Source: an uncultured Clostridia bacterium (GTDB lineage Bacteria; Bacillota; Clostridia; Peptostreptococcales; Anaerovoracaceae). From it: 64,000 bases of DNA. The stretch covers positions 1 to 64,000 of the forward strand of contig CAKQNZ010000001.1 in assembly GCA_934255435.1 (NCBI GenBank), written 5' to 3'. How positions within the stretch are numbered: position 1 is the first letter of the stretch; each line of letters begins with the position of its first letter. The position numbers were made by a program, and so were the translations under genes. Under the pieces are notes generated by a model, which was not told the DNA's origin, did not search any database, and was given only the letters and a program-made list of their open reading frames with translations. This document shows positions 1 to 8,509 of the stretch, piece by piece.

Positions 1-2
1 CT

Positions 3-743
3 GTGACAGTAGATGGAAAAACACTTACAGACGAAGACTTCACATTAAGCTACAGCTCAAACAAAAAACCTGGAACAGCAACGGTGACTATCGAAGGCAA
101 GGGATTTTACAAAGGTACAGTCGCTCAGACTTTCACCATAAAAGAAAATCCTGACCTTCACAGATCTGATCTGAACCGCAGCATCAGGATCTCCATGAGC
201 GGCAGCAAGGTCAATGTAAAATGGAGCAAAGTCGATATCGCAGAAGGATATGATGTATTCCTGGCAAAATGCGGCAGCAGTTTCAGCAAGAAGCCTGCAC
301 TGTCAACAAAGAAGACAAGCATTGCAGTTTCAAAGATATCCGGCAAAAAAGTCAGCAGCAGCGAGAACTACAAGGCTCTTGTCAAGGCATACCGCATGAT
401 CGACGGCAAAAAGCACTATATCACATCAAGCGAAATAGTACACGTGGCTGGAACTAAGAGCAAGAAATACACCAACCCTTCAAAGATAACCGGCATCCCT
501 GATGCGAAGACACTGAAGACAGGCAAGACATACACCATCAAGGGCAATGTGAAAAAAGCAAACAGCAAAAAGGCACTGCTTCCTGCAAAACACGCAAAGG
601 TACTGAGATACAATACCTCTGACAGGACAGTCGCAACAGTCACAAACAAAGGCGTGATAAAAGCAGCCGGCAAAGGCACATGCAAAGTATATGCAGTTAC
701 TCTGAACGGCGTAAGCAGATACATCACAGTAACGGTGAAATAA
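3..743 (+). CDS. C-terminal part of a secreted Ig-like surface protein (5' end outside window)
   Basis: The reading frame is open from the left edge, so the true start lies outside; the first in-frame GTG is not taken as a start. The visible 246 residues hold the end of a repeat ending in a GTATVTIEGKGFYKGT-type strand pair, a fibronectin-III-like stretch (about residues 60-150), and a C-terminal BIG2-like Ig domain (about 160-246, with TVATVTNKGVIKAAGKGTC). Lys/Ser/Thr-rich composition and these domains are typical of secreted or wall-associated Firmicute proteins. No LPXTG sorting signal is visible, so anchoring must come from the missing N-terminal part or be absent. The substrate or ligand cannot be told. 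Confidence 0.75.
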   Translation: MTVDGKTLTDEDFTLSYSSNKKPGTATVTIEGKGFYKGTVAQTFTIKENPDLHRSDLNRSIRISMSGSKVNVKWSKVDIAEGYDVFLAKCGSSFSKKPALSTKKTSIAVSKISGKKVSSSENYKALVKAYRMIDGKKHYITSSEIVHVAGTKSKKYTNPSKITGIPDAKTLKTGKTYTIKGNVKKANSKKALLPAKHAKVLRYNTSDRTVATVTNKGVIKAAGKGTCKVYAVTLNGVSRYITVTVK

Positions 744-837
744 ACATCACAGACGGTCTGCAGCAGACCCCGTATCATATATGATACGATCAGCCTCCTG
801 TGACCGGACAGACTGCAAACTGTATACTAAAAAACGG

Positions 838-870
838 CATACCGCATCAGATTTATACTGATGCGGTATG
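838..870. terminator. Bidirectional intrinsic terminator
   Basis: Perfect 13-bp inverted repeat (838-850 with 858-870, 7-nt loop). A T-rich run follows on the plus strand, and the A run at about 829-834 gives a T run on the minus strand. It separates the convergent surface-protein and ClC genes. A second small palindrome lies at about 771-786. Confidence 0.75.
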
Positions 871-950
871 TCGCTTTTGCGTATGTATCAAAGATTTCTG
901 TGTGAAAGGGCATCTGTATGTCTGTGCCTGTTGCGATGGAAGTTTCCTGC

Positions 951-2213
951 TCAGCCTTGCTCTTTCAATGCTCCTGGCAGCGGGATATGCGATGCTACCA
1001 GCGCCGATACTGCTATAGGGACTATATAGACCACCGGGAAGCAGAGAAGCAGTATCGCCACTGTCATCACTGCCTTCCTGCCGATATATGCGTACATCCC
1101 GGCCGCCATGGCTGCCACTGCAAATGTGGGATCGATCCCCGTCAGCGCTACAAATGCATATCCTGCGCACACACCTGTGAATATGACAGGGAAAATGCTT
1201 CCTCCTCGCCATCCGAGCTCCATGCATATGTTCACAAGGAACACCTTTGCAAGAGCAGTCAGGATCAGCACAGAAGCTGCCATGTCCTGCCAGTCTGTCA
1301 TGAGTTCCCCCATCTGATGCTCTCCGGAAAACATTGTGAAAGGCAGGAAATAGCCGATGACTGCGATGAACACTCCGGCGATCATGCAGGAGATCACTCT
1401 GTGGTCGCTGAGCTTCCTTCCTATAGTCTGCATGAGCCTGCCTGTCAGCAGATAATAAAGCCCCATCGCAGCTGCTGATACTATGATGGCAGGCATCCAC
1501 GCCCACTGTATCAGTCCGATATCATGTTCTGCGCCAAATCTCGGCAGTCCCGCATCTCCGCCTCCTGTCAGCGCACTCAGACTGCGGAAAGCCAGCATGC
1601 CTCCGGCAGCTCCCATGCAGTATATGAATATTCGCACAGGTCTGCTCACGAGACGGATGCGTTTCTTTCCTTTACCGTTCTTTCCACCGCTGTCTGCGTC
1701 TATGTTCCTGACTATCCCGAACAGCGGCGCGTTGAATATGACGCCCAGCGCAGCGCAGATGCCGGTCTGTGCCAGTGCAGCCAGTTCATCGCCTTTGTAT
1801 TTCAGGCGATCTCCCACAAAACAGCAGAGCCCTGCTATCACGCCTGTGAGTCCGGCCTCCGGACCTATCACTCCGCCGAATATCAGCGGCAGCAGAGCCG
1901 ATATTATCAGTATGTGCAGCCTGTCGTAGGGATAGCCGCCTTCACTTTTCACCCGTGTCATGACCTGCGGCATCTCCTCCGGCAGCAGTCCATACCTGCA
2001 CTGCCACAGACCGATCACCAGACCGCCTGTCAGAGTAACCGCCAGCATATATAAAAGTGAGTGCTCAAGACCTGTCCGCTCCGGGATCACGATCCAGAGC
2101 AGCTCCATCCCCAGATCCATTATTTTCAGCACCGCCCACAGCACTGCCCCGGAGAATCCTCCCAGAACTGCCGAAAGCAGCGATATGAGTATTATCTTAC
2201 CTGTTTTGTTCAT
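951..2213 (-). CDS. ClC-family chloride channel / H+-Cl- antiporter
   Basis: This 420-residue, very hydrophobic integral membrane protein has ClC hallmarks. A GGVIGPEAGL segment (about residues 112-121) matches the N-terminal anion-selectivity loop (GxExGP class), and a GGSIFPVIFTG segment matches the later GxFxP loop. ClC proteins form homodimers with one anion pathway per subunit, and bacterial members usually exchange Cl- or F- for H+. There is no C-terminal CBS pair, as in many bacterial forms. The gene stands alone, convergent with the surface protein. An SD-like AAGGTATCGG precedes the ATG. Anion specificity cannot be read from the sequence. Confidence 0.85.
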   Translation of the reverse strand: MNKTGKIILISLLSAVLGGFSGAVLWAVLKIMDLGMELLWIVIPERTGLEHSLLYMLAVTLTGGLVIGLWQCRYGLLPEEMPQVMTRVKSEGGYPYDRLHILIISALLPLIFGGVIGPEAGLTGVIAGLCCFVGDRLKYKGDELAALAQTGICAALGVIFNAPLFGIVRNIDADSGGKNGKGKKRIRLVSRPVRIFIYCMGAAGGMLAFRSLSALTGGGDAGLPRFGAEHDIGLIQWAWMPAIIVSAAAMGLYYLLTGRLMQTIGRKLSDHRVISCMIAGVFIAVIGYFLPFTMFSGEHQMGELMTDWQDMAASVLILTALAKVFLVNICMELGWRGGSIFPVIFTGVCAGYAFVALTGIDPTFAVAAMAAGMYAYIGRKAVMTVAILLLCFPVVYIVPIAVSALVASHIPLPGALKEQG

Positions 2214-2356
2214 TGCCGATACCTTACCTGTCTTTTATTGTTCTGTTAGATTACCGACCGGTCACCTACAGATATTCTATCACTTAAAATACCTGCGTTC
2301 AATGAAAATCAGCTTACATCAGATGTACATACAACACGGCAGTGATCATATCCTGC

Positions 2357-2395
2357 AAAAAAAAACCCCCGATTCCAAGGGTTGGAATCCGGGGG
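2357..2395 (-). terminator. Strong intrinsic terminator of rplM-rpsI
   Basis: GC-rich hairpin (2366-2377 with 2383-2395) followed on the minus strand by a run of about ten T. It lies about 250 nt beyond the rpsI stop, so mosaic repeat M1 is inside the rplM-rpsI transcript. Confidence 0.85.
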
Positions 2396-2399
2396 TCGT

Positions 2400-2641
2400 C
2401 CACACGAATGTGAGTTGAGCAGCTCCTCGCTGGGTCGCTGAGTCGTAAAGCACCACGCTCCTCCACGCTGCTTCGCAGCTTGATTCGCTGTGCTTCTGAC
2501 AGGGGACCTTCCTGCAGCTCGTTCCTCGCTGGGATAGGTCTGCGTCGTTGGTCGCCACGGAGCATAGCTCCTGCGACATTTGACGGCGCAATTTCCATTG
2601 CTCTCGCATGCTCTGCATGCGAATCGCAAGGACAATTGCTG
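2400..2641 (-). repeat. Mosaic hairpin-rich repeat M1 in the rpsI 3' UTR
   Basis: Non-coding stretch made of consecutive short hairpins. On the minus strand it shares an ordered skeleton with the element at 30165-30587: a block ending ACCTATCCC, a variable hairpin, GGAAGGT..C, GTCAGA.GCACAG, another variable hairpin, then CGTGGTGC.TTACGAC. Hairpin contents differ between copies while the joining blocks are conserved, which suggests a structured RNA or modular repeat. Small reading frames here are not conserved between copies and are not called. Confidence 0.7.
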
Positions 2642-3037
2642 CTATCTCTTTGAGAACTGGCTTGCTCTTCTTGCTTTTTTGAGTCCGTACTTCTTTCTTT
2701 CCTTCATTCTTGAGTCTCTTGTCAGGAATCCTGCTGCTTTCAGTGCAGGTCTGTACGCTTCTCTGTCTGCTTCGCAGAGTGCTCTTGAGATACCGTGTCT
2801 CAGTGCTCCGGCCTGACCTGTGTAACCGCCGCCTCTTACAGTAGCGATAACATCGAACTTGCCTTCGCAGCCTGCGATCTCAAAAGGTCTCTTTACCTCT
2901 CTCTTAACGATCTCCATTGCCATGTACTCGTCGAGAGGCTTCTTGTTTACTGTGATATTGCCGTCACCAGGGACTAATCTGACTCTAGCTACTGAAGATT
3001 TTCTTCTTCCTGTTCCATAATACTGTGTTTTTGCCAT
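2642..3037 (-). CDS. rpsI: 30S ribosomal protein S9
   Basis: 131 residues matching S9 along its length, with the basic C-terminal tail ending [12 protein letters not shown], which reaches the P-site tRNA anticodon stem in the ribosome. It has the usual [18 protein letters not shown] core. It lies 19 nt downstream of rplM in the conserved rplM-rpsI operon and shares its leader and terminator. Confidence 0.97.
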   Translation of the reverse strand: MAKTQYYGTGRRKSSVARVRLVPGDGNITVNKKPLDEYMAMEIVKREVKRPFEIAGCEGKFDVIATVRGGGYTGQAGALRHGISRALCEADREAYRPALKAAGFLTRDSRMKERKKYGLKKARRASQFSKR

Positions 3038-3056
3038 CGTTCAAATCCTCCCTTCC

Positions 3057-3485
3057 TTAAATATCCAGAACTTCCGGCTTCTGAGCTGCGTGGTTGTGCT
3101 CAGGGCCTGCATAGACCTTTAACTTCTTGTACATCTGTCTGCCAAGTCTGCCGTTAGGCATCATGCCTTTTACAGCGTGTCTTACAGCTTCTGTAGGATG
3201 CTTTTCCATCATCTTTTCAAAAGTCACTTCTCTGAGACCGCCAGGATATCCTGTATGTCTCTTGTAGATCTTTTCTTTTCTCTTCTTGCCTGTAACCTCG
3301 ACCTTTTCAGCGTTGATAACGATAACGTAGTCTCCGCAGTCAACGTGAGGAGTGTAAGTCGGCTTGTTCTTTCCTCTGAGAACAGCAGCGATCTGTGAAG
3401 CCATTCTTCCGAGGTTCTTGCCTTCAGCGTCCACAACGTACCATTTACGTTCAACTTCTGCAGGCTTTGCGATAAATGAACTCAT
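3057..3485 (-). CDS. rplM: 50S ribosomal protein L13
   Basis: 142 residues with typical L13 features ([17 protein letters not shown] near the start, [16 protein letters not shown]-type segment). L13 is an early assembly protein of the large subunit and, in Firmicutes, controls its own operon through an L13 leader RNA. The start is the ATG at 3485, preceded by AAAGGATGAG; an upstream in-frame extension reads through the leader and is not credible. rpsI follows directly. Confidence 0.97.
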   Translation of the reverse strand: MSSFIAKPAEVERKWYVVDAEGKNLGRMASQIAAVLRGKNKPTYTPHVDCGDYVIVINAEKVEVTGKKRKEKIYKRHTGYPGGLREVTFEKMMEKHPTEAVRHAVKGMMPNGRLGRQMYKKLKVYAGPEHNHAAQKPEVLDI

Positions 3486-3645
3486 TTTCTCATCCTTTCT
3501 ACCTACTGGGATCACTGCCGGTCTGATATGCAAAAGCTCTTCGGCGGCACGATCGTTTTCGGCCCTGCCTACTGGGTTCATCCTGAGATGAACTTTTTCG
3601 GCGAACTAAAACTTTATTTAGCCGTGCTCGTTCGGACGGATCCCC
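3486..3645 (-). promoter_or_regulatory. Candidate L13 leader (autoregulatory mRNA structure)
   Basis: The region upstream of rplM is folded and GC-rich: a GTTCATC-TCAG-GATGAAC hairpin (about 3580-3597) and two copies of CCCAGTAGG flanking a CCGAAAACGATCG core. The position matches the Firmicute L13 leader family known from Rfam. The assignment rests on position and hairpins; I could not run a covariance model. Confidence 0.5.
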
Positions 3646-3659
3646 ATCCTGCTCACACG

Positions 3660-3687
3660 AAAAACTGTGCTGCATAACACAGCACAG
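3660..3687 (-). terminator. Intrinsic terminator of the lipoprotein pair
   Basis: 8-bp stem CTGTGCTG/CAGCACAG (3665-3672, 3680-3687) followed by TTTTT on the minus strand, about 80 nt past the stop at 3767. Confidence 0.75.
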
Positions 3688-3766
3688 AATAATTCTATAC
3701 GCAGAACGCCCAAAAGTCAAGAACTTATTGAAATAATCATATTCCCGGCTCCGTATGAACGCGCTG

Positions 3767-4399
3767 TCATTTCACGAATTCCACATAGAACAGCAGACAC
3801 GCATCATACTTCTTCAGCCTGTCGTTTTTCTCCGGAGGGGCCGACATGTCGAATGACTCCATCTCGTTTGAGTCAGAGCCCGCCTGTGCGCCGAAGTATA
3901 TGCGTTTCCCGTCTTTGATGCTGACCGTCTCGCCAAGCGTCGACGTCAGCTTGCCTGAACACTTAAGATACGATTTTGCAACCGGGCTGTCCTGACTTAC
4001 CATGGACCCGTCTTCTGTACCGACCGACAGCCTGATGACATCGCCGTCTATCACCGCCGCTACCATGCCCTTCCCGGAATCATCTCCCAGATCCGTTAAA
4101 TCGCAGGTCATCTTTGTGCCGCTCTTCCCGTTTACCAGCTTACCGTGCTCGTAGTACTCGACCCCTATATTCATCTCTTTGTAATCCTTTGCACCCTCGA
4201 ATCCAGCCATCATCACCGGGGCAGTGCTGCCCACCATCATCATAGCCAGCTGCTTCTCCGATGACGACAGCTGATACGGACTCAGCTTCCCGCTGTCCTT
4301 GTCACCGCCAGTTTCGCCATTATTACCACCGCAGCCCGTCAGCAGCAGCATCACAACGACCATGATACACGATACCGCTGCGATCGATTTTTTCTTCAT
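3767..4399 (-). CDS. Lipoprotein of unknown function (paralogue of next gene)
   Basis: 210 residues beginning with a lipoprotein signal peptide, MKKKS, hydrophobic run, LLLTGCGG: the lipobox cysteine is at about residue 25, followed by a Gly/Asn/Asp-rich linker. The mature part is mixed alpha/beta with no family I recognise. It is clearly related to the upstream neighbour, sharing the layout, a VEYYEHGKL/YEYYEKGKL motif and a C-terminal LLFYVEF/YLFYVQF ending. The start at 4399 has AGGAGC upstream. The two genes are 29 nt apart and form an operon, probably from tandem duplication. Expected on the outer face of the membrane. Confidence 0.7.
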   Translation of the reverse strand: MKKKSIAAVSCIMVVVMLLLTGCGGNNGETGGDKDSGKLSPYQLSSSEKQLAMMMVGSTAPVMMAGFEGAKDYKEMNIGVEYYEHGKLVNGKSGTKMTCDLTDLGDDSGKGMVAAVIDGDVIRLSVGTEDGSMVSQDSPVAKSYLKCSGKLTSTLGETVSIKDGKRIYFGAQAGSDSNEMESFDMSAPPEKNDRLKKYDACLLFYVEFVK

Positions 4400-4428
4400 C
4401 CTTATAATGCTCCTTTCCTGCTCAGTCA

Positions 4429-5055
4429 TCATTCCGAAAACTGAACGTAGAACAGGTATCCCGTTATATCCCCCAGCTCTGCTTTTCCATCTGCCAGCTT
4501 CTTCAGATCGATATCCCCGGCTCCTTTCCCGGCAGCACAGAAGAATATCTTCCTGTCTTTCACGATGTCGAGCGGTGCGTCCAGCAGCGAGCATTCATCG
4601 GTGCCACCGAAGCTGTAGCCCTTCTCAAGAGTCCGGCTGGTAGACGATGTTTCGCTGTCGTTCCACTCACATGCCATATGTAGCATCTCACCGGAAACAT
4701 TCACCAGCAGCGTGCCATTGCTGCCGTCTTCAGGGTATTTCAGCTCAGCCTCGACCTCCGGAGATCCATGGTTTTTCAGTTTTCCCTTTTCATAATATTC
4801 GTACCCCAGGGCCATCCTGCTGCAGCTGCTGTCCGTCACGAACTTCACCACGGACAGCCCCGAAATGTCATCCACCAGCAGTTCCGCAAGCTCCTCCTCA
4901 TCGCCGGGCAGATCATAGGGCTTCATTATATTCATTTTTTCCCCGCTGTCACTGTCGCCATTTCCACCTTTTTCACCATTATCGCCTCCGCAGCCCGTCA
5001 GCGCCATTATGAACACTATGCAAAAACTGATCACTGCAAACAATTTCTTCTTCAT
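4429..5055 (-). CDS. Lipoprotein of unknown function (first of a tandem pair)
   Basis: 208 residues with signal peptide and lipobox (MKKKLFAV, hydrophobic core, ALTGCGG), then an acidic Gly/Asn/Ser linker and a small mature domain. It is a paralogue of the downstream gene but more diverged in the middle. The start at 5055 is supported by the signal peptide and an AAGGAGGAGAAA ribosome site; the longer in-frame extension upstream has no coding character. A TGTAACA-type dyad at 5220-5254 lies in the divergent region shared with the ArsC/Spx-like gene and may control one or both sides. Confidence 0.7.
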   Translation of the reverse strand: MKKKLFAVISFCIVFIMALTGCGGDNGEKGGNGDSDSGEKMNIMKPYDLPGDEEELAELLVDDISGLSVVKFVTDSSCSRMALGYEYYEKGKLKNHGSPEVEAELKYPEDGSNGTLLVNVSGEMLHMACEWNDSETSSTSRTLEKGYSFGGTDECSLLDAPLDIVKDRKIFFCAAGKGAGDIDLKKLADGKAELGDITGYLFYVQFSE

Positions 5056-5219
5056 TTTCTCCTCCTTCTTCCTCCCTGCATCATCTGTTATACAAACACT
5101 GATCTGTTCGCCATATGATTTCTCTGCTCCGTTCCCGGCCGTGTCAGGATATGCACCCTGACACGCACACAGTTGCCCGCCTGATAACCCCGCAGCCCCG
5201 GTCACGGTATTCCCTTTGT

Positions 5220-5254
5220 ATATGTAACAACCCTGCAGGACATATGTTACATAT
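5220..5254. promoter_or_regulatory. Operator-like dyad in a divergent promoter region
   Basis: Perfect 10-bp inverted repeat ATATGTAACA (5220-5229) and TGTTACATAT (5245-5254) with 15 bp between. Centre-to-centre distance is 25 bp, suitable for a dimeric regulator. It sits between the lipoprotein pair and the ArsC/Spx-like gene; the regulator is unknown. Confidence 0.55.
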
Positions 5255-5282
5255 AAATCATAATTTTTCGCCGATATGCAAA

Positions 5283-5312
5283 TTTACACGGCGGTTTCCC
5301 TCGTGTTATACT
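5283..5312 (+). promoter_or_regulatory. Probable sigma-A promoter for the ArsC/Spx-like gene
   Basis: TTTACA (5283-5288), 18-bp spacer, TATACT (5307-5312). It lies about 60 nt upstream of the ATG and just downstream of the 5220-5254 dyad. Confidence 0.55.
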
Positions 5313-5373
5313 GTTACCGTCGGCAATCTGTGCCGGATACAATAACAGACCTGATATCAAGGAGGAAAATACG

Positions 5374-5724
5374 ATGCTTTTCATAGAATACCCTAAATGC
5401 ACCACGTGCAAAAAGGCAAAGAAGTGGCTGGACGATCACGGTCTCCAGTACACCGGCCGCCACATCAAAGAAGAAAACCCTACAGCTGACGAGCTGAAAA
5501 CATGGCATGCAAAAAGCGGGCTGCCACTCAAGCGTTTTTTCAACACCAGCGGCGTGCTCTACAAGGAGATGCATATCAAGGACAAACTCCCTGAAATGAG
5601 CGAAGAAGAGCAGTTCCAGCTGCTGGCTACAGACGGCATGCTATTGAAGCGTCCCATCATAGTGACAGAAGACAAAGTCCTGACGGGTTTCAAAGAAAAA
5701 GAATGGGAGGAAACACTGCTTTAA
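5374..5724 (+). CDS. ArsC/Spx/MgsR-family thioredoxin-fold protein
   Basis: 116 residues, the full family length. An N-terminal CTTC motif (Cys9 and Cys12) is the redox pair of the family, and a conserved KRPIIV segment near residue 90 forms the later fold core. The family includes glutathione-independent arsenate reductases and the RNA-polymerase-binding regulators Spx and MgsR. The lack of neighbouring ars genes and the CxxC switch make a stress-regulator or general redox role as likely as arsenate reduction. A good AAGGAGG lies 7 nt before the ATG. The gene is followed by an unusual repeat array. Confidence 0.85.
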   Translation: MLFIEYPKCTTCKKAKKWLDDHGLQYTGRHIKEENPTADELKTWHAKSGLPLKRFFNTSGVLYKEMHIKDKLPEMSEEEQFQLLATDGMLLKRPIIVTEDKVLTGFKEKEWEETLL

Positions 5725-5804
5725 CGCAGCCCTCCATCATGTGCAGGCAGCTCACGGACGTTAAAGGAGCTACCTGATACGTTCCACGATCTCACTGCCC
5801 GTCA

Positions 5805-6116
5805 ATGGTAGAGAAATCGTGGTCTTTTTTTGAAAAATCTACCCTCGCAGTAAACAGCCCGTCAACAAAGCCGCTGCCGCCGTGACAATGGTAGAGTTTC
5901 TGATGATTTTTTTATGATTATCTACCATTGCAGTTCATATCGTCATCATACCTGCTGCGCACCTGCCATCCGCCGGCCTGCATACCGCCCGGATGGTAGG
6001 TTTTCGATAAAAATCTGTTCAAAACTCTACCATCAGCATCGTCGCATCATGGATACCCACGGCACATCAGATGCTACAGTAGGTTTTTCAAAAATAAACA
6101 GCAAAAATCCTACCAT
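5805..6116 (+). repeat. Array i: four 41-bp imperfect palindromes (CTACCAT type)
   Basis: Four elements at 5805-5845, 5888-5928, 5993-6033 and 6076-6116, each exactly 41 bp. They begin ATGGTAG (ACAGTAG in the last) and end CTACCAT (CTACCCT in the first), around a variable T/A-rich core. Start-to-start distances are 83, 105 and 83 bp, so units one and three, and two and four, are each 188 bp apart. No reading frame is shared. A 38-bp direct repeat beginning CATCACGATCCCGGC follows (6114 and 6152). The array fills most of the 5725-6294 convergent intergenic region. Confidence 0.85.
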
Positions 6117-6294
6117 CACGATCCCGGCCGACAACAGACCAGCCTTGTGTGCATCACGATCCCGGCTGGCAACAGACCAGGCTTGCGTGCGTTGCGAACG
6201 GTCAAAATGACTGATCAAAAAAAGTGCATCCGCCGGGCTGCCTCCAGCACCAACTGATACACCGTTAATGTCTTTTCACGGACATCACGATCCG

Positions 6295-6756
6295 CTATCT
6301 TGTACAGATATAGTATATGTACGCCGCGTACATGGCGATCATTATGCCGCCTTCAAATCTCCAGAGCTGTTTCTTTCTCCATGCCATGCAGAGCACTGCC
6401 ATGCTTATCACAATCAGCACCACGGTATCCACGAGATTGCTGGAAATAAAGTCCATCGGGCTTATGACGCCTGCAACTCCCAGTACGAACAGTATATTGA
6501 ATATATTCGATCCGATGACATTGCCGACTGCTATATCGACTTCGTTCTTGCGTGCCGCCACGATGGAAGTCGCAAGTTCCGGCAAGCTGGTGCCGAAAGC
6601 CACTATCGTCAGCCCTATCAGCATCGGCGGCACTCTCAGCATCTTGGCAACAGATGAACTGCCGTCAACAAAAAAATCCGCCCCTTTTATCAGCAGTATG
6701 AATCCTACGACAAGGATAAAAAACGATACAAATATATTTTCCATAATATGCTCCAT
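6295..6756 (-). CDS. Half-size sodium/calcium-exchanger-like membrane protein (single repeat)
   Basis: 153 residues, about half the usual length of the CaCA/YrbG family, whose members normally have two inverted repeats. The N-terminal part (LIKGADFFVDGSSSVAK) looks like the start of repeat one, while the second part (GTSLPELATSIVAARKNEV, GNVIGSNIFNILFVLG, and the YAAYIYYIC ending) looks like repeat two of full-length proteins. An internal deletion between the homologous repeats would produce exactly this. It could work as a homodimer, like proposed ancestors of the fold, or be inactive. It lies 45 nt downstream of mntP, so it probably shares the Mn-responsive transcript. Confidence 0.7.
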   Translation of the reverse strand: MEHIMENIFVSFFILVVGFILLIKGADFFVDGSSSVAKMLRVPPMLIGLTIVAFGTSLPELATSIVAARKNEVDIAVGNVIGSNIFNILFVLGVAGVISPMDFISSNLVDTVVLIVISMAVLCMAWRKKQLWRFEGGIMIAMYAAYIYYICTR

Positions 6757-6801
6757 TCTACTGTCAGCAGGCCATCCATGCGAGCCGCTGCAGTCGTTTT
6801 A

Positions 6802-7359
6802 TCACAGTATACCCACGCCTTCCAGCAGTATCTTCACACCTATTGCAATGAGTATGATACCGCCGAACAGCTCCGCCTTTGATTTATATCTCATTCCGAA
6901 GAGGCTGCCGATCTTGACGCCGATGGCCGAACATACGAAGGTCACGGCACCGATGAAAGACACCGCCGGCACTATAGAAACTTTGAGAAATGCAAAAGTC
7001 ACGCCTACTGCCAGTGCGTCTATGCTGGTAGCCACCGCCAGTATGAACATGCTTTTCACATCCATAGCACTGTCCACGTTCTCATCGCCGCCGAAAGATT
7101 CCTTGACCATATTGCCACCTATAAGAAGCAGCAGTATGAATGCTATCCAGTGGTCGTACCTTGTGATGAGATCTGCGAAAAAGCTTCCGAGAAAATATCC
7201 CGTCAGTGGCATCAGTGCCTGGAACCCGCCGAACCACGCTCCTGCGATACACATATGCTTCCATCTGATTTTACCGAGGGAAAGACCTTTACATATGGAC
7301 ACCGCAAAAGCATCCATGGAAAGTCCCACCGCCAGTATGAACAATTCAAGAAATCCCAT
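6802..7359 (-). CDS. mntP: Manganese efflux pump MntP
   Basis: 185 residues, six predicted membrane helices in two related halves with the acidic motifs of MntP ([13 protein letters not shown] near the start, [13 protein letters not shown] near residue 115). MntP exports Mn2+ and protects against Mn overload. It is the first gene of a two-gene operon with the exchanger-like protein. The long leader contains features of the yybP-ykoY Mn riboswitch, which commonly controls mntP. The ATG is preceded by a modest AGGAGA. Confidence 0.92.
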   Translation of the reverse strand: MGFLELFILAVGLSMDAFAVSICKGLSLGKIRWKHMCIAGAWFGGFQALMPLTGYFLGSFFADLITRYDHWIAFILLLLIGGNMVKESFGGDENVDSAMDVKSMFILAVATSIDALAVGVTFAFLKVSIVPAVSFIGAVTFVCSAIGVKIGSLFGMRYKSKAELFGGIILIAIGVKILLEGVGIL

Positions 7360-7499
7360 TTTATTCTCCTGTCTCCTCTTTGTTTTCCTGCATACACTTT
7401 ATGATCTCCAGGCTGCCGACATTCTTTATCACTGCTTTGCTGAAACATATCGAACACCGCTGCCATCAGGCGTTCTTCGACACATTCCCTCTGCTGTAA

Positions 7500-7795
7500 A
7501 AACAAAAAACTCACAGACAGCGCAAAAATGCTGCCCATGAGTCTCATCATTTAAAGTAATACCGGGCAGCCTGCTGCCGGCGACCTGTATTCTGCTGATG
7601 CATTGCCGGATACCTCTTAGATGCATGACCTTCAGGTCTGCTGCATATATTTCAGCTGCTGCCATTATGTCGATAGAACTGCATACCTGCGAAAGTTCCT
7701 CACCTTTCGCTGTGCGCTGCTTTGAGCCTCCTGTCCTGTAAAAACGGACCGGCGGCCGATCTTGTCTGCACGGTATGCCGACTACTCCCTCCTGG
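7500..7795 (-). promoter_or_regulatory. Candidate yybP-ykoY manganese riboswitch upstream of mntP
   Basis: Reading the minus strand from about 7795, the leader starts with GGAGGGAGTAG, resembling the conserved GGGGAGUAG of the family. After a long, hairpin-rich insert it has GCCCGG (about 7566-7571) and GATGAGAC (about 7541-7548). A G/C-rich stem with GCAGC/GCTGT and a T-rich run (GTTTTTTGTTTTT) closes the leader as a possible terminator. The insert is longer than in typical members. The assignment depends on remembered consensus and on mntP being a standard target. Confidence 0.55.
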
Positions 7796-8110
7796 AAATC
7801 CTGTACAGTGTACCATGTTTCAACATCGATTTCAATGATAAATCTCAAAGATTTTATTGAATATGCCGGCAAATAAGTTTAAACTGGTTACAGATGTACA
7901 AGCCGCAGCGGTGGTTATGCAGCTGCGTATGCAGCAAGCTGCCGGATCCGGGAGGTCTGATACTCTCAGCATCCTGTCCCGGCAGAGGCTTTGCTGGGAT
8001 ACTGCGAGTTCTGTCTGCGGTCTCATGTATCATATGATCACAGGGACTTCATGGCATTATCAGCAGCCCAGACGGATGTACACGAATTCAAATTCATGGA
8101 GGTTATAAAA

Positions 8111-8482
8111 ATGAAAAAGATCCACACTGACAAAGCGCCTGCAGCAGTAGGCCCTTATTCACAGGCAATCGAAATAAACGGAATGGTATACACATCAGGT
8201 CAGATACCTCTCGACCCGGCAACAGGCGAGATCGTTGGCACTGATATCGCATCCCAGGCTCAGCAGGTAATGAAAAATCTCATGGAGGTCCTTGCTGCAG
8301 CAGGAACAAAGCAGGAAAATACAGTAAAGACAACATGCTTCCTCAGCAGCATGGACGATTTTGCAGCTTTCAATGAAGTATATGCACAGTACTTCACAGA
8401 AAAACCTGCAAGATCATGCGTAGCAGTAAAAACTCTTCCTAAGAACGTGCTCTGCGAAGTAGAGCTTATCGCAACTGTATAG
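8111..8482 (+). CDS. ridA: RidA family enamine/imine deaminase
   Basis: 123 residues covering the whole YjgF/YER057c/UK114 fold, with TSGQIPLDPATGEIVG, the ARSCVAV segment carrying the catalytic Arg, and the CEVELIA ending with the conserved Glu. RidA hydrolyses the reactive 2-aminoacrylate/2-aminocrotonate and imines released by PLP enzymes such as threonine deaminase. It lies 27 nt upstream of ilvA, a direct functional pairing. The start at 8111 follows ATGGAGG; the in-frame extension upstream is not family-like. Confidence 0.95.
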   Translation: MKKIHTDKAPAAVGPYSQAIEINGMVYTSGQIPLDPATGEIVGTDIASQAQQVMKNLMEVLAAAGTKQENTVKTTCFLSSMDDFAAFNEVYAQYFTEKPARSCVAVKTLPKNVLCEVELIATV

Positions 8483-8509
8483 CTCGAAGCGTTTTTCGGA
8501 GAACACAGC

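Noticed and set aside
2309-2635. Small ORFs downstream of rpsI
   Set aside because: They overlap one another in several frames inside hairpin repeat M1 and cross the terminator; no protein conservation with M4.
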